Source: Paenibacillus taihuensis
GTDB taxonomy: Bacteria > Bacillota > Bacilli > Paenibacillales > Paenibacillaceae
Direction: 5' to 3'
Assembly: GCF_003386535.1 (NCBI RefSeq)
Contig: NZ_QTTN01000017.1
Coordinates: forward strand, 89,999 to 128,511
DNA length: 38,513 bases
The notes beneath the pieces were generated by a model. The model was given only the letters and a program-made list of their open reading frames with translations. It made no database searches and had not been told where the DNA came from. A program made the translations under genes and the position numbers. Position 1 is the stretch's first letter. Each line of letters opens with the position of its first letter. Below are positions 8,946 through 17,087 of this stretch, piece after piece.

Positions 8946-9125
8946 AGGAACCCTCCTCGCCTGATATTTAGTCGGTAAAGCAGAATGGGAATCTTCGTCC
9001 TCATGCTGCAAGCTGACAGTACTGCCAGCAAGCAGAGAGACCGAGAGTACGATTGGCAGCCATCTCACTAGCAGTCACGCTCCTAAGGTAGGTTGTGACA
9101 GTAGTTTAGCCCGCCGCGCGCTTCG

Positions 9126-9305
9126 TTATGACCCCATTGTCGTCAAACTGTACACGATTAAGAAAAAGGCAAATGCGACAAACGCGATCGCTGCGATAGC
9201 AAGCCCTCTGCGCAAATTCGCAGGAATGTTGTTCCGCTGCATGATGATGATGAGTCCCAGCGAGAAAGCAGCAATGATAAAAATAAGCGCAGCTGTTGTA
9301 TCCAC
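9126..9305 (-). CDS. small two-helix membrane protein of unknown function
   Basis: A 59-residue reading frame not assigned to any family I recognise. Residues about 5-22 (AALIFIIAAFSLGLIIIM) form one hydrophobic helix, a short basic loop QRNNIPANLRRG follows, and residues 36-55 form a second helix rich in Ala, Ile and Phe. This helix-turn-helix hairpin with a positively charged loop is hard to get by chance. The start is a GTG at 9303-9305 with GGGGAG about 12 nt upstream, rather far; an in-frame stop lies 33 nt upstream, so no longer version exists. It fills an otherwise empty gap before pepF. Confidence 0.6.
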   Translation of the reverse strand: MDTTAALIFIIAAFSLGLIIIMQRNNIPANLRRGLAIAAIAFVAFAFFLIVYSLTTMGS

Positions 9306-9405
9306 TTTTGCTCGATACTCCCCTTTTGCGATAACCTATGCAGCTTCGTACAAGGTTATGTTCGATGTGCAGGATGAATTTTCCTCCTGCCGATCCAGCG
9401 TTAAA

Positions 9406-9639
9406 TTAGACGGAACGGAAACGTTCCATAATTTCCGCGAGCTCTTCTTCACGGCCTACAAAATCAGCCGCGCGGAAGCGGTTCTCCGCCCAGTGCAGCA
9501 TCTCCTGACGGCTGACGAACGTGTGGCATTCTTCGCCCCATTGATCGTTAATTTCTCGTAAGACCAGCGTCTTGCCCTGCACCTCAACGTTGAGCATGTT
9601 ATATTTATCTGTTTTATAAATTTGAACCTTCTTGAACAT
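9406..9639 (-). CDS. small conserved-looking hypothetical protein
   Basis: A 77-residue soluble protein of unknown function. It begins MFKKVQIYKTDKYNMLNVEV, predicted as paired beta strands, has VLREINDQWGEECHTFVSRQEM in the middle, and ends in an acidic helix containing REEELAEIMERF. The composition is that of a real folded protein, and the strand-rich N-terminus with a helical C-terminus would suit a small alpha/beta domain. ATG at 9639 is preferred over the ATG at 9648 because AGGGAT sits at a workable distance only for the former. It is separated from the membrane peptide gene downstream by about 100 nt and could be co-transcribed with it. Confidence 0.7.
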   Translation of the reverse strand: MFKKVQIYKTDKYNMLNVEVQGKTLVLREINDQWGEECHTFVSRQEMLHWAENRFRAADFVGREEELAEIMERFRSV

Positions 9640-9780
9640 GTAGACCATCCCTTCGAAAAAAGCATGTTGTATCCTTCAATCATAGCCAAAATAAGGGGTA
9701 GAAATCAAATGGTTGTCATGGTAGAATGTGGCAAACGCAAGCTGCGGCCTGTGTTTGCTGACAGCCTGTATTGAGTTGAG

Positions 9781-10539
9781 ATGAGTTTAGATGAGTCGAG
9801 CAGAGGAGAGATGAGTGTGAGTATGAGCATGGGCAGCAGTAAAGGGTACCCGCAGACAGGTGTCGCGGTGACTTGCCGAAGTTTCGAAGAGTATGTACGG
9901 ATGTTTGACCTTGAAGACGTGGATTTGCACGCATGCGGAAAGCTGCTTGATATTGCGGCAGGCGCTTCCTCGTTTACGGCGGACGCATGCGAGCGGGGGC
10001 TTGATGCGTATGCCGTTGACCCGCGCTATGCCAAACTATCTGAGCAGCTGGCGGCCGAAGCGCGTGAGGAAATTGATGTCTCGACCGCGAAGCTGATGAG
10101 TGTCGGGGGCAAGTATGACCTCAGCTATTATGGAAGCTTCGAGCAGCATCGGGCAGGCCGCATCAGGTCATTGGAGTCATTCGCGGCGCAGTATAGCCGC
10201 GATGAGGAGCGTAAGAAACGCTACCTTGCTGGCAGTCTGCCGAGCCTGCCTTATTCAGACGGTGAATTCGGAATTGTATTGTGCAGCCATTTTCTATTTC
10301 TCTACGAGGATCAGTTCGATTATGAGTTCCATCTGCGCGCGGTGATGGAGATGATCCGTGTTTGCAAGCCAGGCGGCATCGTGCGTATTTATCCAATTGT
10401 ATCGCTTCGGTGGGAGCCATACTCGGAGCTTGAGCGCTTGCGTTCCGATTTAGGCAGGAATGGCGTAACGACGGGCTTGTTCCAGTCCAAGCTGCCATTT
10501 ATTCCTGGGTCAGAGCTTGGTCTTTTTGCCCAATTTTAA
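9781..10539 (+). CDS. class I SAM-dependent methyltransferase-like protein
   Basis: A protein of about 250 residues with the Rossmann methyltransferase core. Motif I reads LLDIAAGASSFTADACERG, the acidic residue ending strand 2 is in AYAVDPRY, and a later FGIVLCSHFLFLY plus an EMIRVCKPGGIVRIYP segment fits motifs IV to VI. It should bind S-adenosylmethionine; its acceptor is unknown. The start is uncertain: ATGs occur at 9781, 9811, 9823 and 9829, and an AGAGGAGAG ribosome-like tract at 9802-9810 fits a start downstream of the first. The N-terminal repeats of ATGAGT make this ambiguous. It lies just upstream of the cold-shock gene but that gene has its own promoter. Confidence 0.8.
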   Translation: MSLDESSRGEMSVSMSMGSSKGYPQTGVAVTCRSFEEYVRMFDLEDVDLHACGKLLDIAAGASSFTADACERGLDAYAVDPRYAKLSEQLAAEAREEIDVSTAKLMSVGGKYDLSYYGSFEQHRAGRIRSLESFAAQYSRDEERKKRYLAGSLPSLPYSDGEFGIVLCSHFLFLYEDQFDYEFHLRAVMEMIRVCKPGGIVRIYPIVSLRWEPYSELERLRSDLGRNGVTTGLFQSKLPFIPGSELGLFAQF

Positions 10540-10568
10540 TTGCAAAATTATCCATCTGGGTATATAAT
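10540..10568 (+). promoter_or_regulatory. promoter and structured leader of the cold-shock gene
   Basis: TTGCAA (10540-10545), 17 bases, TATAAT (10563-10568). The predicted leader of about 45 nt contains a hairpin, CGCC-CTGT with ACAG-GCG (about 10578-10594), just ahead of AGGAGG. The -35 box begins immediately after the methyltransferase stop codon. Confidence 0.7.
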
Positions 10569-10617
10569 AAATCAAGTCGCCCTGTTTACAGGCGTTCATT
10601 TTTAGGAGGTTGTTACA

Positions 10618-10815
10618 TTGAAAGGAACAGTAAAATGGTTTAACGCAGAGAAAGGCTATGGCTTCATTCAAGTTGATGGCGGAGAAGACGTGTTCGTTCA
10701 CTATTCTGCAATTCAAGGCGAAGGCTTCAAATCGCTGGATGAAGGTCAATCCGTAGAATTCGATATTACGCAAGGCAACCGCGGACCACAAGCTGCTAAC
10801 GTTGTTAAACTGTAA
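10618..10815 (+). CDS. cold-shock protein (CspA/CspB family)
   Basis: A 65-residue single cold-shock domain that binds single-stranded RNA and DNA and keeps mRNA unfolded at low temperature. It starts with KGTVKWFN, has RNP1 as KGYGFIQV and RNP2 as DVFVHY, and ends with [10 protein letters not shown], all family hallmarks. The start codon is TTG at 10618, with AGGAGG at 10604-10609 and 8 nt spacing; no ATG is available in the frame. The gene is flanked by its own promoter and strong terminator. The short hairpin in the leader could be a temperature-sensitive element, as in other csp transcripts, but this is inference. Confidence 0.97.
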   Translation: MKGTVKWFNAEKGYGFIQVDGGEDVFVHYSAIQGEGFKSLDEGQSVEFDITQGNRGPQAANVVKL

Positions 10816-10871
10816 TCATCGTTGCTTCCTCATGGAAGCTTCCAATACGTGAAGGCATTCATAATGATAAC

Positions 10872-10903
10872 GACCCGGACAGCATGCTGCCGGGTCTTTT
10901 TTT
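10872..10903 (+). terminator. terminator of the cold-shock gene
   Basis: GACCCGG (10872-10878) pairs with CCGGGTC (10890-10896), with the palindrome CAGCATGCTG between the arms, followed by seven T. Confidence 0.85.
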
Positions 10904-10923
10904 GTATCTGTTATTCACATTCA

Positions 10924-12114
10924 TTAGTGATCGCGGCGGAAATAGTGCTTCACGAGGAACGCAGCTGCTGCGATAAGAGACAGCACCGTTGCTGTCTTGA
11001 AGAAGTCGGAGCTGCCGAAATGTTCGAAGATCACGCCGCCGACCGTGCCGCTGATGACCCCGGCGAAGCCGCTCCAGACGATCGCATAGACGGCTTGGCC
11101 CGAGGATCGGAACTCATCGGGGATGATGGACGTCAAATAGCGAAGCGCCGTTACCAAGAAGATGCCGAACGTCACGCTGTGCATCGCTTGGATCGGGATG
11201 ATCCAGATTGGCGACGAAATTTCGCTGATCAGGAAGAATCTTATCGCGTACATGACACTCGCGATGGCCAGCAGAGGCAGCTCCTTGAACTTGTGACCGT
11301 ATTTGCCGAGCAGGTACAGGATCGGAATTTCGCTGATCGCCGACGTCATCCAGGCGAGGCCGACCAAGGAATCGCCCGCGCCCATCTCGCGCAGCGTGAC
11401 GGCGAGAAAGCCTTCGTTCATCCGATGGGCGATAGAGAGAACGAGGATGATCGCGAAGTAGATCAGGATGTCCGGCTTGCGAAGCAGCTTCAGAAATCCG
11501 CTGAAATCGACTTTGCGCGTTGAGCCTTGATAATCCTTCAACATGACGGAAACGAGCAGCCCGAGGCCGATCGAGCACATCGCTAGCGGCACAGTGGCAG
11601 CAGAGCCTGTTGACTTCAGCAGCTGACCCCCTAGGAAAGCGGACATCGCGAATCCGATCGATCCGAATAGCCGTATAAGCGCGAACGGCGTTCCTGTATA
11701 TCGGCTGGACAACAAGATGAGACTGTCGCTTAGCGGAATGACTGGCATTTGGAAGAAGTAGTACGCCAGCATGATGACGCAGATTAACGCGAATGTATTC
11801 GTTGTGAATAACATCGAAATCATGACGAGCTGTCCAAGCATGAGCAAGGTCATAATCTTCTGGATCGTTCTGAATTTATCGCTTGCCGTACCGAAGATGA
11901 GATTGGCGAAGATCGAGATGAACGGTCCGCATGAATAGACAACGCCGATCTGGCTTGCGCTGAAGCCTTTGTCCAGGAAGTAGAGCGGCAAATAAGTACC
12001 GACGATCGCTTGTGTCGTATAGACTAGGTATAAGAAAATGCGAAGCGTCAGCACTTCCCGCTTAGGATGGGCGGATGCTGATGCTATAGAGTCTGATGCT
12101 GCTGTAGAACCCAA
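10924..12114 (-). CDS. MFS transporter (MFS_1-like, PPP/YwbF-type)
   Basis: A 396-residue secondary transporter with about twelve hydrophobic helices and the short charged loop ASDKFRTIQK between helices 2 and 3, characteristic of the major facilitator superfamily. The N-terminal part (TQAIVGTYLPLYFLDKGFSASQIG) resembles the group annotated as 3-phenylpropionate or nucleoside-type permeases (YwbF in Bacillus). Substrate is not predictable. Translation starts at a TTG (12112-12114) with GGAG 9 nt upstream. An extended -10 TGCTATACT lies on the minus strand near 12169-12177. It is divergent from the gene at 12250. Confidence 0.85.
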   Translation of the reverse strand: MGSTAASDSIASASAHPKREVLTLRIFLYLVYTTQAIVGTYLPLYFLDKGFSASQIGVVYSCGPFISIFANLIFGTASDKFRTIQKIMTLLMLGQLVMISMLFTTNTFALICVIMLAYYFFQMPVIPLSDSLILLSSRYTGTPFALIRLFGSIGFAMSAFLGGQLLKSTGSAATVPLAMCSIGLGLLVSVMLKDYQGSTRKVDFSGFLKLLRKPDILIYFAIILVLSIAHRMNEGFLAVTLREMGAGDSLVGLAWMTSAISEIPILYLLGKYGHKFKELPLLAIASVMYAIRFFLISEISSPIWIIPIQAMHSVTFGIFLVTALRYLTSIIPDEFRSSGQAVYAIVWSGFAGVISGTVGGVIFEHFGSSDFFKTATVLSLIAAAAFLVKHYFRRDH

Positions 12115-12249
12115 TATGTTTCACTCCAAATCATTTTGCATACTCCGAAAAAAGACAATATGTCCAACAGTATAGCACAGGGGGAACAAGTTTTCGCGCT
12201 GGATTTGTATTCTATGAAATGGTACATTAGTGGATGGAGGTTTTGAGAC

Positions 12250-12564
12250 GTGAACCATTATTTTGCATGGAATGACCGGCTTGGAATCTCGCTGCCGTCC
12301 CTTCATCAAGAATGGGAGCTGTACAGTGAAGAAGAACGGACGTTCATCGTCACGCAGTGGGAGATTATTCGCGGAACCATCCCAGACCGTGTGTTTGCTT
12401 TCGAGCGAATCATTAATGTAAAGCAAGCGGCACTTTTTGAAGAAGAAGACTTTGAGCTTTCATGTACCCTTAACTCGGATATTGCCGAACTGGCAAGCCG
12501 AATTAATGATTTACATATCTGGTATCGCACGAACCAAGAAATCGAGAATAAGCGCCATTCTTAA
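12250..12564 (+). CDS. hypothetical protein upstream of the terpene synthase
   Basis: A 104-residue acidic, soluble protein I cannot assign to a family. It is rich in aromatic residues at the N-terminus (NHYFAWNDRLG), then mostly helical, with a run of Glu (ALFEEEDFEL) and a C-terminal segment IAELASRINDLHIWYRTNQEIE. There is no signal peptide or membrane segment. GTG 12250 is preceded by GGAGG with 9 nt spacing, an unusually good ribosome site, which supports expression. Only 36 nt separate it from the terpene synthase gene on the same strand, so the two probably share a transcript. Confidence 0.7.
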   Translation: MNHYFAWNDRLGISLPSLHQEWELYSEEERTFIVTQWEIIRGTIPDRVFAFERIINVKQAALFEEEDFELSCTLNSDIAELASRINDLHIWYRTNQEIENKRHS

Positions 12565-12600
12565 CGTTTAGAAGGCTGTGGAAGAAGGAGGGCGCCATCT

Positions 12601-13680
12601 ATGAAAATGTCAGAACAGGCCCGCCAGTTCCCGCAAACGCCGATTCGCCTTATGAAACGCGTGTACAAATATGTGCTGCCTGAAGTAAGAGCTGAGCTTG
12701 GCCGGCTGCGTGCCATTGCGGAACGTATCCCGGATGAAGAGCTGCGTACGCAGGCGATCGCCAGTATGACTAGCAAGCAGTTTCACTGCGAAGGCGGAGG
12801 AATTTACTCCGCGGCTAACTTGGAGAGCAGAGCAATACTTGTCCCGCTTATCGTTGCACTACAGACGATCAGCGATTATTTGGATAACTTGTGTGACCGG
12901 AGTACTTCGCTGGACCCGGATGATTTTCGGCTGCTGCATCAGTCGATGCTGGATGCCGTTGATCCGAACGCACCGTTAATCGACTATTACGCGTTGCGTA
13001 CTGAACGGGAAGATGGCGGTTACTTGCATGAGCTTGTCCGCACCTGCCAGAACTCGATCAGACAGCTGCCTTCCTATGCGTCGGTGCAGCCTTATGTGAC
13101 AGAGCTCGTCGGCTTATATGGCGACTTGCAAGTGTACAAGCATATTGCGAAGCCGAAGCGCGAACCGGCGCTGCTTGCATGGTGGGAGCAGCACAAGGAG
13201 AAGGTGCCGCAGCTGTACTGGAACGAATTTGCCGCTGCAACTGGCTCCACGCTTGGCATGTTCATGTTATTCCTGGCTGCTTCTTTCGAGGATTGTACCG
13301 AAGAAGATGCACGGTTTATCCGCGATTCATACTTCCCGCATGTTTGCGGCCTTCATATTATGCTGGACTATTTGATCGATCAGCAGGAAGACCGCGAGGG
13401 CGGTGATTTGAATTTCTGCAATTACTATAGTGATCAGCGGCAGCTTGTGGATCGCATCGGCTTCATCGTCGAGAGCGCCCGCAAGGATGTGTGCAATATG
13501 GCTGCGCCTAAGTTTCACCGTATGGTGATAGAAGGTTTGATGGCGCTTTATTTGTCCGATCCTAAAGTTCGGGGACAGCAGGATGTGAAGCTGGTGTCCA
13601 AGCGTCTTATGAAGAAGAGTCCGCTTACGAGGCTATTCTTCTGGGGAAACAGTGTTTTAATACGTATGCGTCAATCTTAA
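12601..13680 (+). CDS. ytpB: tetraprenyl-beta-curcumene synthase family protein (DUF2600, YtpB-like)
   Basis: A 359-residue terpene synthase of the YtpB family. In Bacillus subtilis this enzyme cyclises a C35 polyprenyl diphosphate to tetraprenyl-beta-curcumene, a precursor of the spore-associated sesquarterpenes. The Asp-rich motif DYLDNLCD is at residues 92-99 and a second acidic block, DYLIDQQEDREGGDLNF, lies near 256-272; both are typical of the family and would bind magnesium and diphosphate. Other family signatures are QFHCEGGGIYS and YNEFAAATGSTLGMF-like sequence near 210. ATG 12601 has AAGGAGG upstream. The squalene-hopene-type cyclase that acts after it is not in this window. Confidence 0.9.
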   Translation: MKMSEQARQFPQTPIRLMKRVYKYVLPEVRAELGRLRAIAERIPDEELRTQAIASMTSKQFHCEGGGIYSAANLESRAILVPLIVALQTISDYLDNLCDRSTSLDPDDFRLLHQSMLDAVDPNAPLIDYYALRTEREDGGYLHELVRTCQNSIRQLPSYASVQPYVTELVGLYGDLQVYKHIAKPKREPALLAWWEQHKEKVPQLYWNEFAAATGSTLGMFMLFLAASFEDCTEEDARFIRDSYFPHVCGLHIMLDYLIDQQEDREGGDLNFCNYYSDQRQLVDRIGFIVESARKDVCNMAAPKFHRMVIEGLMALYLSDPKVRGQQDVKLVSKRLMKKSPLTRLFFWGNSVLIRMRQS

Positions 13681-13733
13681 TTGTTTATATAGGTTATAAA
13701 AGAGACACAGATAAATACAAGGAGTGGGATATT

Positions 13734-14702
13734 ATGTCAGCAGTAAAAAGAATTGCCGTTCTAACTAGCGGTGGAGACTCGCAAGGTATGAATGCCGCTG
13801 TACGCGCGGTTGTGCGCAGCGCTTTGTATCATGGATTGGAAGTTTACGGCGTACAACGCGGCTACCAAGGCTTGCTTAACGATGATCTTCGTCAGATGGA
13901 TCTTCGCAGCGTAGGTGACATCATTCAGCGCGGCGGCACGATTCTGCAAACGGCACGATGCAAAGAGTTCCTGACACCAGAAGGTCAGCAGAAAGGTGCA
14001 GATGTGCTGCGTGCTCGCGGTATCGACGGTCTTGTCGTCATTGGCGGCGACGGCTCGTACCAAGGAGCGAACAAGCTGAGCAAACTCGGCATCAAAACAA
14101 TGGGTCTGCCAGGTACAATCGATAACGATATTCCGTTCACAGATTACACAATCGGTTTTGATACAGCGGTTAGCATCGTAGTGGATGCAATCAACAAGCT
14201 GCGCGACACGATGACATCGCATGAGCGTTCGTCCGTCGTTGAAGTTATGGGCCGTCACTGCGGCGATATCGCGCTGTATGCAGGTCTTGCGAGCGGTGCG
14301 GAAACGATTATCGTACCGGAAGTTCCATTCGATCTCGATCAAGTGGCAAACCGGATGCAGGAGAACTTCGGCTCCGGCAAGCGTCATAGTATTATCGTTG
14401 TTGCTGAGGGCGCAGGCTCCGGCGAAGAAATCGGCAAAGGCATTACACAGCGTTCCGGCATGGAGCCGCGCGTTACGGTGCTTGGCCACATTCAGCGCGG
14501 CGGTTCGCCGACGCACAATGACCGGATTCTTGCGAGCCAGCTTGGCGACTTCGCGGTACGCAAGCTGATGGAAGGCGATTCCGGCAAAGCATGCGGTATC
14601 ATCAACGGCGAGCTTGTCGTGACGGATATCGATAAAGTTGTAAATACGAAGAAACCGTTCAACATGGATCTCTACAACCTGGCGCTTCGGTTATCTCAAT
14701 AA
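13734..14702 (+). CDS. pfkA: ATP-dependent 6-phosphofructokinase
   Basis: The glycolytic enzyme that phosphorylates fructose 6-phosphate to the 1,6-bisphosphate, 322 residues, cytoplasmic tetramer. The ATP site is seen in TSGGDSQGMN (11-20) and GGDGS (104-108); Gly104 marks the ATP- rather than pyrophosphate-dependent form. The catalytic PGTIDNDI is at 126-133, MGRHCGDIA and LGHIQRGGSPT follow. ATG 13734 has an AAGGAGTGG ribosome site. In many Bacillales pfkA is followed by pykA, but here it is followed by a terminator and unrelated genes. Confidence 0.97.
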   Translation: MSAVKRIAVLTSGGDSQGMNAAVRAVVRSALYHGLEVYGVQRGYQGLLNDDLRQMDLRSVGDIIQRGGTILQTARCKEFLTPEGQQKGADVLRARGIDGLVVIGGDGSYQGANKLSKLGIKTMGLPGTIDNDIPFTDYTIGFDTAVSIVVDAINKLRDTMTSHERSSVVEVMGRHCGDIALYAGLASGAETIIVPEVPFDLDQVANRMQENFGSGKRHSIIVVAEGAGSGEEIGKGITQRSGMEPRVTVLGHIQRGGSPTHNDRILASQLGDFAVRKLMEGDSGKACGIINGELVVTDIDKVVNTKKPFNMDLYNLALRLSQ

Positions 14703-14710
14703 ATAAGCGA

Positions 14711-14786
14711 AAGCCTTACACGGCGCTGCTCGCCGGGATGGATCCATTCCAAATCCCTGCCGGAAGCGCAAGTGTAAGGCTTTTTT
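14711..14786 (+). terminator. terminator of pfkA
   Basis: AAGCCTTACAC (14711-14721) pairs with GTGTAAGGCTT (14772-14782) around a long loop that contains further pairing; six T follow. Confidence 0.8.
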
Positions 14787-14814
14787 GATTCAATTATAGA
14801 ATGGAGCGGTTAAT

Positions 14815-15018
14815 ATGTTCTTGTACAAAATCGAGATTGAAATGGAAGACAGCTCGGCGCATCTCATCCTGCTTGCGGAGACGGACGAGAAAGCTTTCTC
14901 TGTCGTTGACAGCCACGTAGAGCGTCATTACTTGAAGAAGCCAGTGCTGAAGCAAGTGGCGATTGTGGAGAAGAAGCGGACGGAAGCAGGCAACGGTTAT
15001 TTAATTCCAAATTCGTAG
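14815..15018 (+). CDS. small DUF3906-like protein
   Basis: A 67-residue soluble protein resembling the DUF3906 family of Bacillales. It shows the alternating pattern FLYKIEIEMEDSSAHLILLAETDEKAFSVV, then a helix and VEKKRTEAGNGYLI at the end, consistent with a small alpha/beta fold. The family has no known function. ATG 14815 is preceded by GGAG with about 8 nt spacing. It sits between the pfkA terminator and the promoter of the flavin reductase gene, so it has only a short space for its own promoter; none is obvious. Confidence 0.7.
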   Translation: MFLYKIEIEMEDSSAHLILLAETDEKAFSVVDSHVERHYLKKPVLKQVAIVEKKRTEAGNGYLIPNS

Positions 15019-15028
15019 GCTGGATATA

Positions 15029-15091
15029 TTGACCAAACAAACAAAACATACTATTATGTATGTAAAGTAAATGTGAAGATAGTTTGTTTGG
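15029..15091 (+). promoter_or_regulatory. promoter with two nested inverted repeats
   Basis: TTGACC (15029-15034), 17 bases, TATTAT (15052-15057). The -10 box is the exact spacer of the perfect dyad ACATAC (15046-15051) and GTATGT (15058-15063). An outer perfect 10-bp dyad, CCAAACAAAC (15033-15042) and GTTTGTTTGG (15082-15091), overlaps the -35 box at one end and reaches the leader at the other. A repressor bound to the inner dyad would block RNA polymerase. Confidence 0.7.
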
Positions 15092-15107
15092 AAGGGGAAA
15101 TATCATC

Positions 15108-15644
15108 ATGAGAATAGCTATGATTGCTGGCAGTAACCGGGCGAATGCAACGAGCACGAGCGTGTCCCTCTACATTAAGAAGGTGATGGAGAGTGAAGGC
15201 CACCAGGTTACATTGATTGATCTATACAAGCAGCCGCTGCCTTTCTACGGGGATGCAGGTGCGGATTCGAATAAGAATGTAGCGGGCATGCGTGAAACGG
15301 TATTGCACAGCGACGCTATCGTGCTCAGCACGCCGGAGTATCACGGCAGCATGTCAGGCGTACTGAAAAATGCGCTCGACTTTATGGGCGGCGATCACTT
15401 TGACAGCAAAGCCGTATTGTCGGTCAGCTCGGCTGGCGGCGCGGTTGGCGTAAGCTCGCTTACGCAGATGCAAGCGATTGTTCGTAACATGCACGGAATT
15501 AACTGCCCGGAATGGATCTCCGTCGGCGGCGCTAACCGTGAGTTCAATCCAGATGGCTCACCGAAGTCGATGGATGTGCAGACCCGTATCCATAAGACGG
15601 TGCCTTATTTCTTGAAGCTGGCGGCAACATTGCGCGCTCGCTAA
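15108..15644 (+). CDS. NAD(P)H-dependent FMN reductase / azoreductase-like
   Basis: A 178-residue flavodoxin-like oxidoreductase of the NADPH-dependent FMN reductase superfamily. Family marks are IAMIAGSNRANATSTS (phosphate loop for FMN), STPEYHGSMSGVLKNALDFM (flavin ring site) and SSAGGAVGVSS. Such enzymes reduce flavins, quinones or azo dyes and are often induced by thiol-reactive electrophiles through MarR or HxlR-type repressors; the palindromic promoter upstream fits that mode of control. ATG 15108 with AAGGGGAA is the start; the TTG at 15084 lies inside the outer dyad and has no ribosome site. Confidence 0.9.
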   Translation: MRIAMIAGSNRANATSTSVSLYIKKVMESEGHQVTLIDLYKQPLPFYGDAGADSNKNVAGMRETVLHSDAIVLSTPEYHGSMSGVLKNALDFMGGDHFDSKAVLSVSSAGGAVGVSSLTQMQAIVRNMHGINCPEWISVGGANREFNPDGSPKSMDVQTRIHKTVPYFLKLAATLRAR

Positions 15645-15664
15645 GTTATAACGCAACAATGAAA

Positions 15665-15723
15665 AACGCTTTGCGCTCCTTCGTTCGGTCATTCGCCGGA
15701 CGTTGGGCTGCAAAGCGTTTTTT
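15665..15723. terminator. bidirectional terminator
   Basis: AACGCTTTGC (15665-15674) pairs with GCAAAGCGTT (15710-15719), flanked by A-run and T-run, so it can serve both the flavin reductase gene and the convergent DUF4015 gene. Confidence 0.85.
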
Positions 15724-15739
15724 GCTGGAGAAGTATCGA

Positions 15740-16993
15740 TTAGTATTTCACATCTGCCGAGTAACGATTGTTCGCGTTCCATAATAAGTATTCATGAATT
15801 CCGGTATCGTGCAATGCTTTAATTTGCGCTTCCACTTCGGTTTTGCCATACGGAATATAATGCCCTTTGCCAAGCCAGCTTGCGGTGAAGTCTTGAATCC
15901 ATGGCCGAATGATCGGCTTGAACGAGCCGATGGGGTTCAGCTTCTTATGTGTATCGAGCATCGAGCCTTTGATTGTGGCATATGGGCTCTTGTCCGGATC
16001 CTTCTGGCCGAACCAGCCTGTCGTGTAGTGGCTCGGGTAGACCATCGGAGAGATGACATCGACGTTCTTCGAAATTTTCACAAAATCTTGACCGATGCCT
16101 TCCGCTGCCGGAACAGATGCGGCGTAGCCGAAGATGTCGACCGATACGCGAACGCCGAGCGGTTCGAGCTGGGACTTGGCGTACTTCACGAACGCTGCGA
16201 TCGTATCGACGCGGGAGTCTTTCGTTTTATCGAAGACGAGCGAGTCGGCTTTCTTCTCGAAGCCTTCCGGGAATCGGACGTAGTCGAACTGAATCTCCTT
16301 GAAGCCAAGCTTCACCGCTTCTTTGGCGATGGCGATGTTATAATCCCATACTTCATGCCGGTAGGGGTTAACGAAGCTGTCTCCTTTGCCATTCTCCCAG
16401 ACGGAGCCGTCCTTGCGACGGTATGACAACTCAGGGTGGCTGCGAGCAAGGACCGTATCCTTAAATACGACGATGCGGCCGATCGGATAGACGTCATGCT
16501 TACCCAGCCTGTCCATCAGTTTGTTGATATCTCCGATATACCTCTGTGTTTTACCGAGCTTAAGGAGCTCTGGATTTTTCGTTGGATAAGTGATGTAGCC
16601 GGCGTCATCCTTCAGATCGATGACCATGCTGTTGAGCTCGGTTACATCGAGCAGGCTAAGCAGCTTCTCCATCCTAGCACCGCCTGCACTGTGTGCGGTT
16701 ACATAAATGCCCTTTACTTCAGGCGCATTCGGCTGAGGATCGTGCTTGGTGAACCCGGCTGCGGTGTCCGAGCCTGTGGCTGTGCTCCCTGATCCGCTTG
16801 ATCCGGTTGCTGCTCCAGGTTGCGCCGTAGTAGCGGGCTGAATATGCTGCTGTGATGCTGACAACAGTGTTGTGAGCAGCTGTTGGGTCGAGGCGGTTTG
16901 CGTTACGGCGGCACCGGTGCCGGTGCTTGCTGAAGAAGTTGGGCCGGTTAAGACATGTAATAACAACAATAACGACTGAATAAGAACATCCAT
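15740..16993 (-). CDS. putative secreted glycoside hydrolase, DUF4015
   Basis: A 417-residue protein predicted outside the cytoplasm. The N-terminus has a hydrophobic stretch, VLIQSLLLLLHVLTG, followed by a Ser/Thr/Gly-rich linker of about 60 residues, then a TIM-barrel-like domain of the DUF4015 (GHL-type) family beginning VKGIYVTAHSAGG. Family landmarks are MVIDLKDDAGYI, the IGRIVVFKD strand, NPYRHEVWDYN, IQFDYVRFPEG and ISPMVYPSHY, with acidic residues at strand ends as expected of a glycosidase. Substrate is unknown; a cell-wall or matrix polysaccharide is plausible. ATG 16993 is chosen because GGGGAGAG precedes it; the frame extends to 17170 without support. Confidence 0.85.
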   Translation of the reverse strand: MDVLIQSLLLLLHVLTGPTSSASTGTGAAVTQTASTQQLLTTLLSASQQHIQPATTAQPGAATGSSGSGSTATGSDTAAGFTKHDPQPNAPEVKGIYVTAHSAGGARMEKLLSLLDVTELNSMVIDLKDDAGYITYPTKNPELLKLGKTQRYIGDINKLMDRLGKHDVYPIGRIVVFKDTVLARSHPELSYRRKDGSVWENGKGDSFVNPYRHEVWDYNIAIAKEAVKLGFKEIQFDYVRFPEGFEKKADSLVFDKTKDSRVDTIAAFVKYAKSQLEPLGVRVSVDIFGYAASVPAAEGIGQDFVKISKNVDVISPMVYPSHYTTGWFGQKDPDKSPYATIKGSMLDTHKKLNPIGSFKPIIRPWIQDFTASWLGKGHYIPYGKTEVEAQIKALHDTGIHEYLLWNANNRYSADVKY

Positions 16994-17087
16994 TTCTGCT
17001 CTCTCCCCGCATGCGAAGTCAGTACGATTATAATGCAGTTTTACAGATGGGCACAGAGGTATTTTGTAGGATTTTGCGGTAAAATGA

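Noticed and set aside
8946..9068. N-terminal extension of pepF with a signal-like stretch
   Set aside because: The extension covers the strong ribosome site of the ATG at 8945, and PepF proteins are cytoplasmic with the length given by that start.
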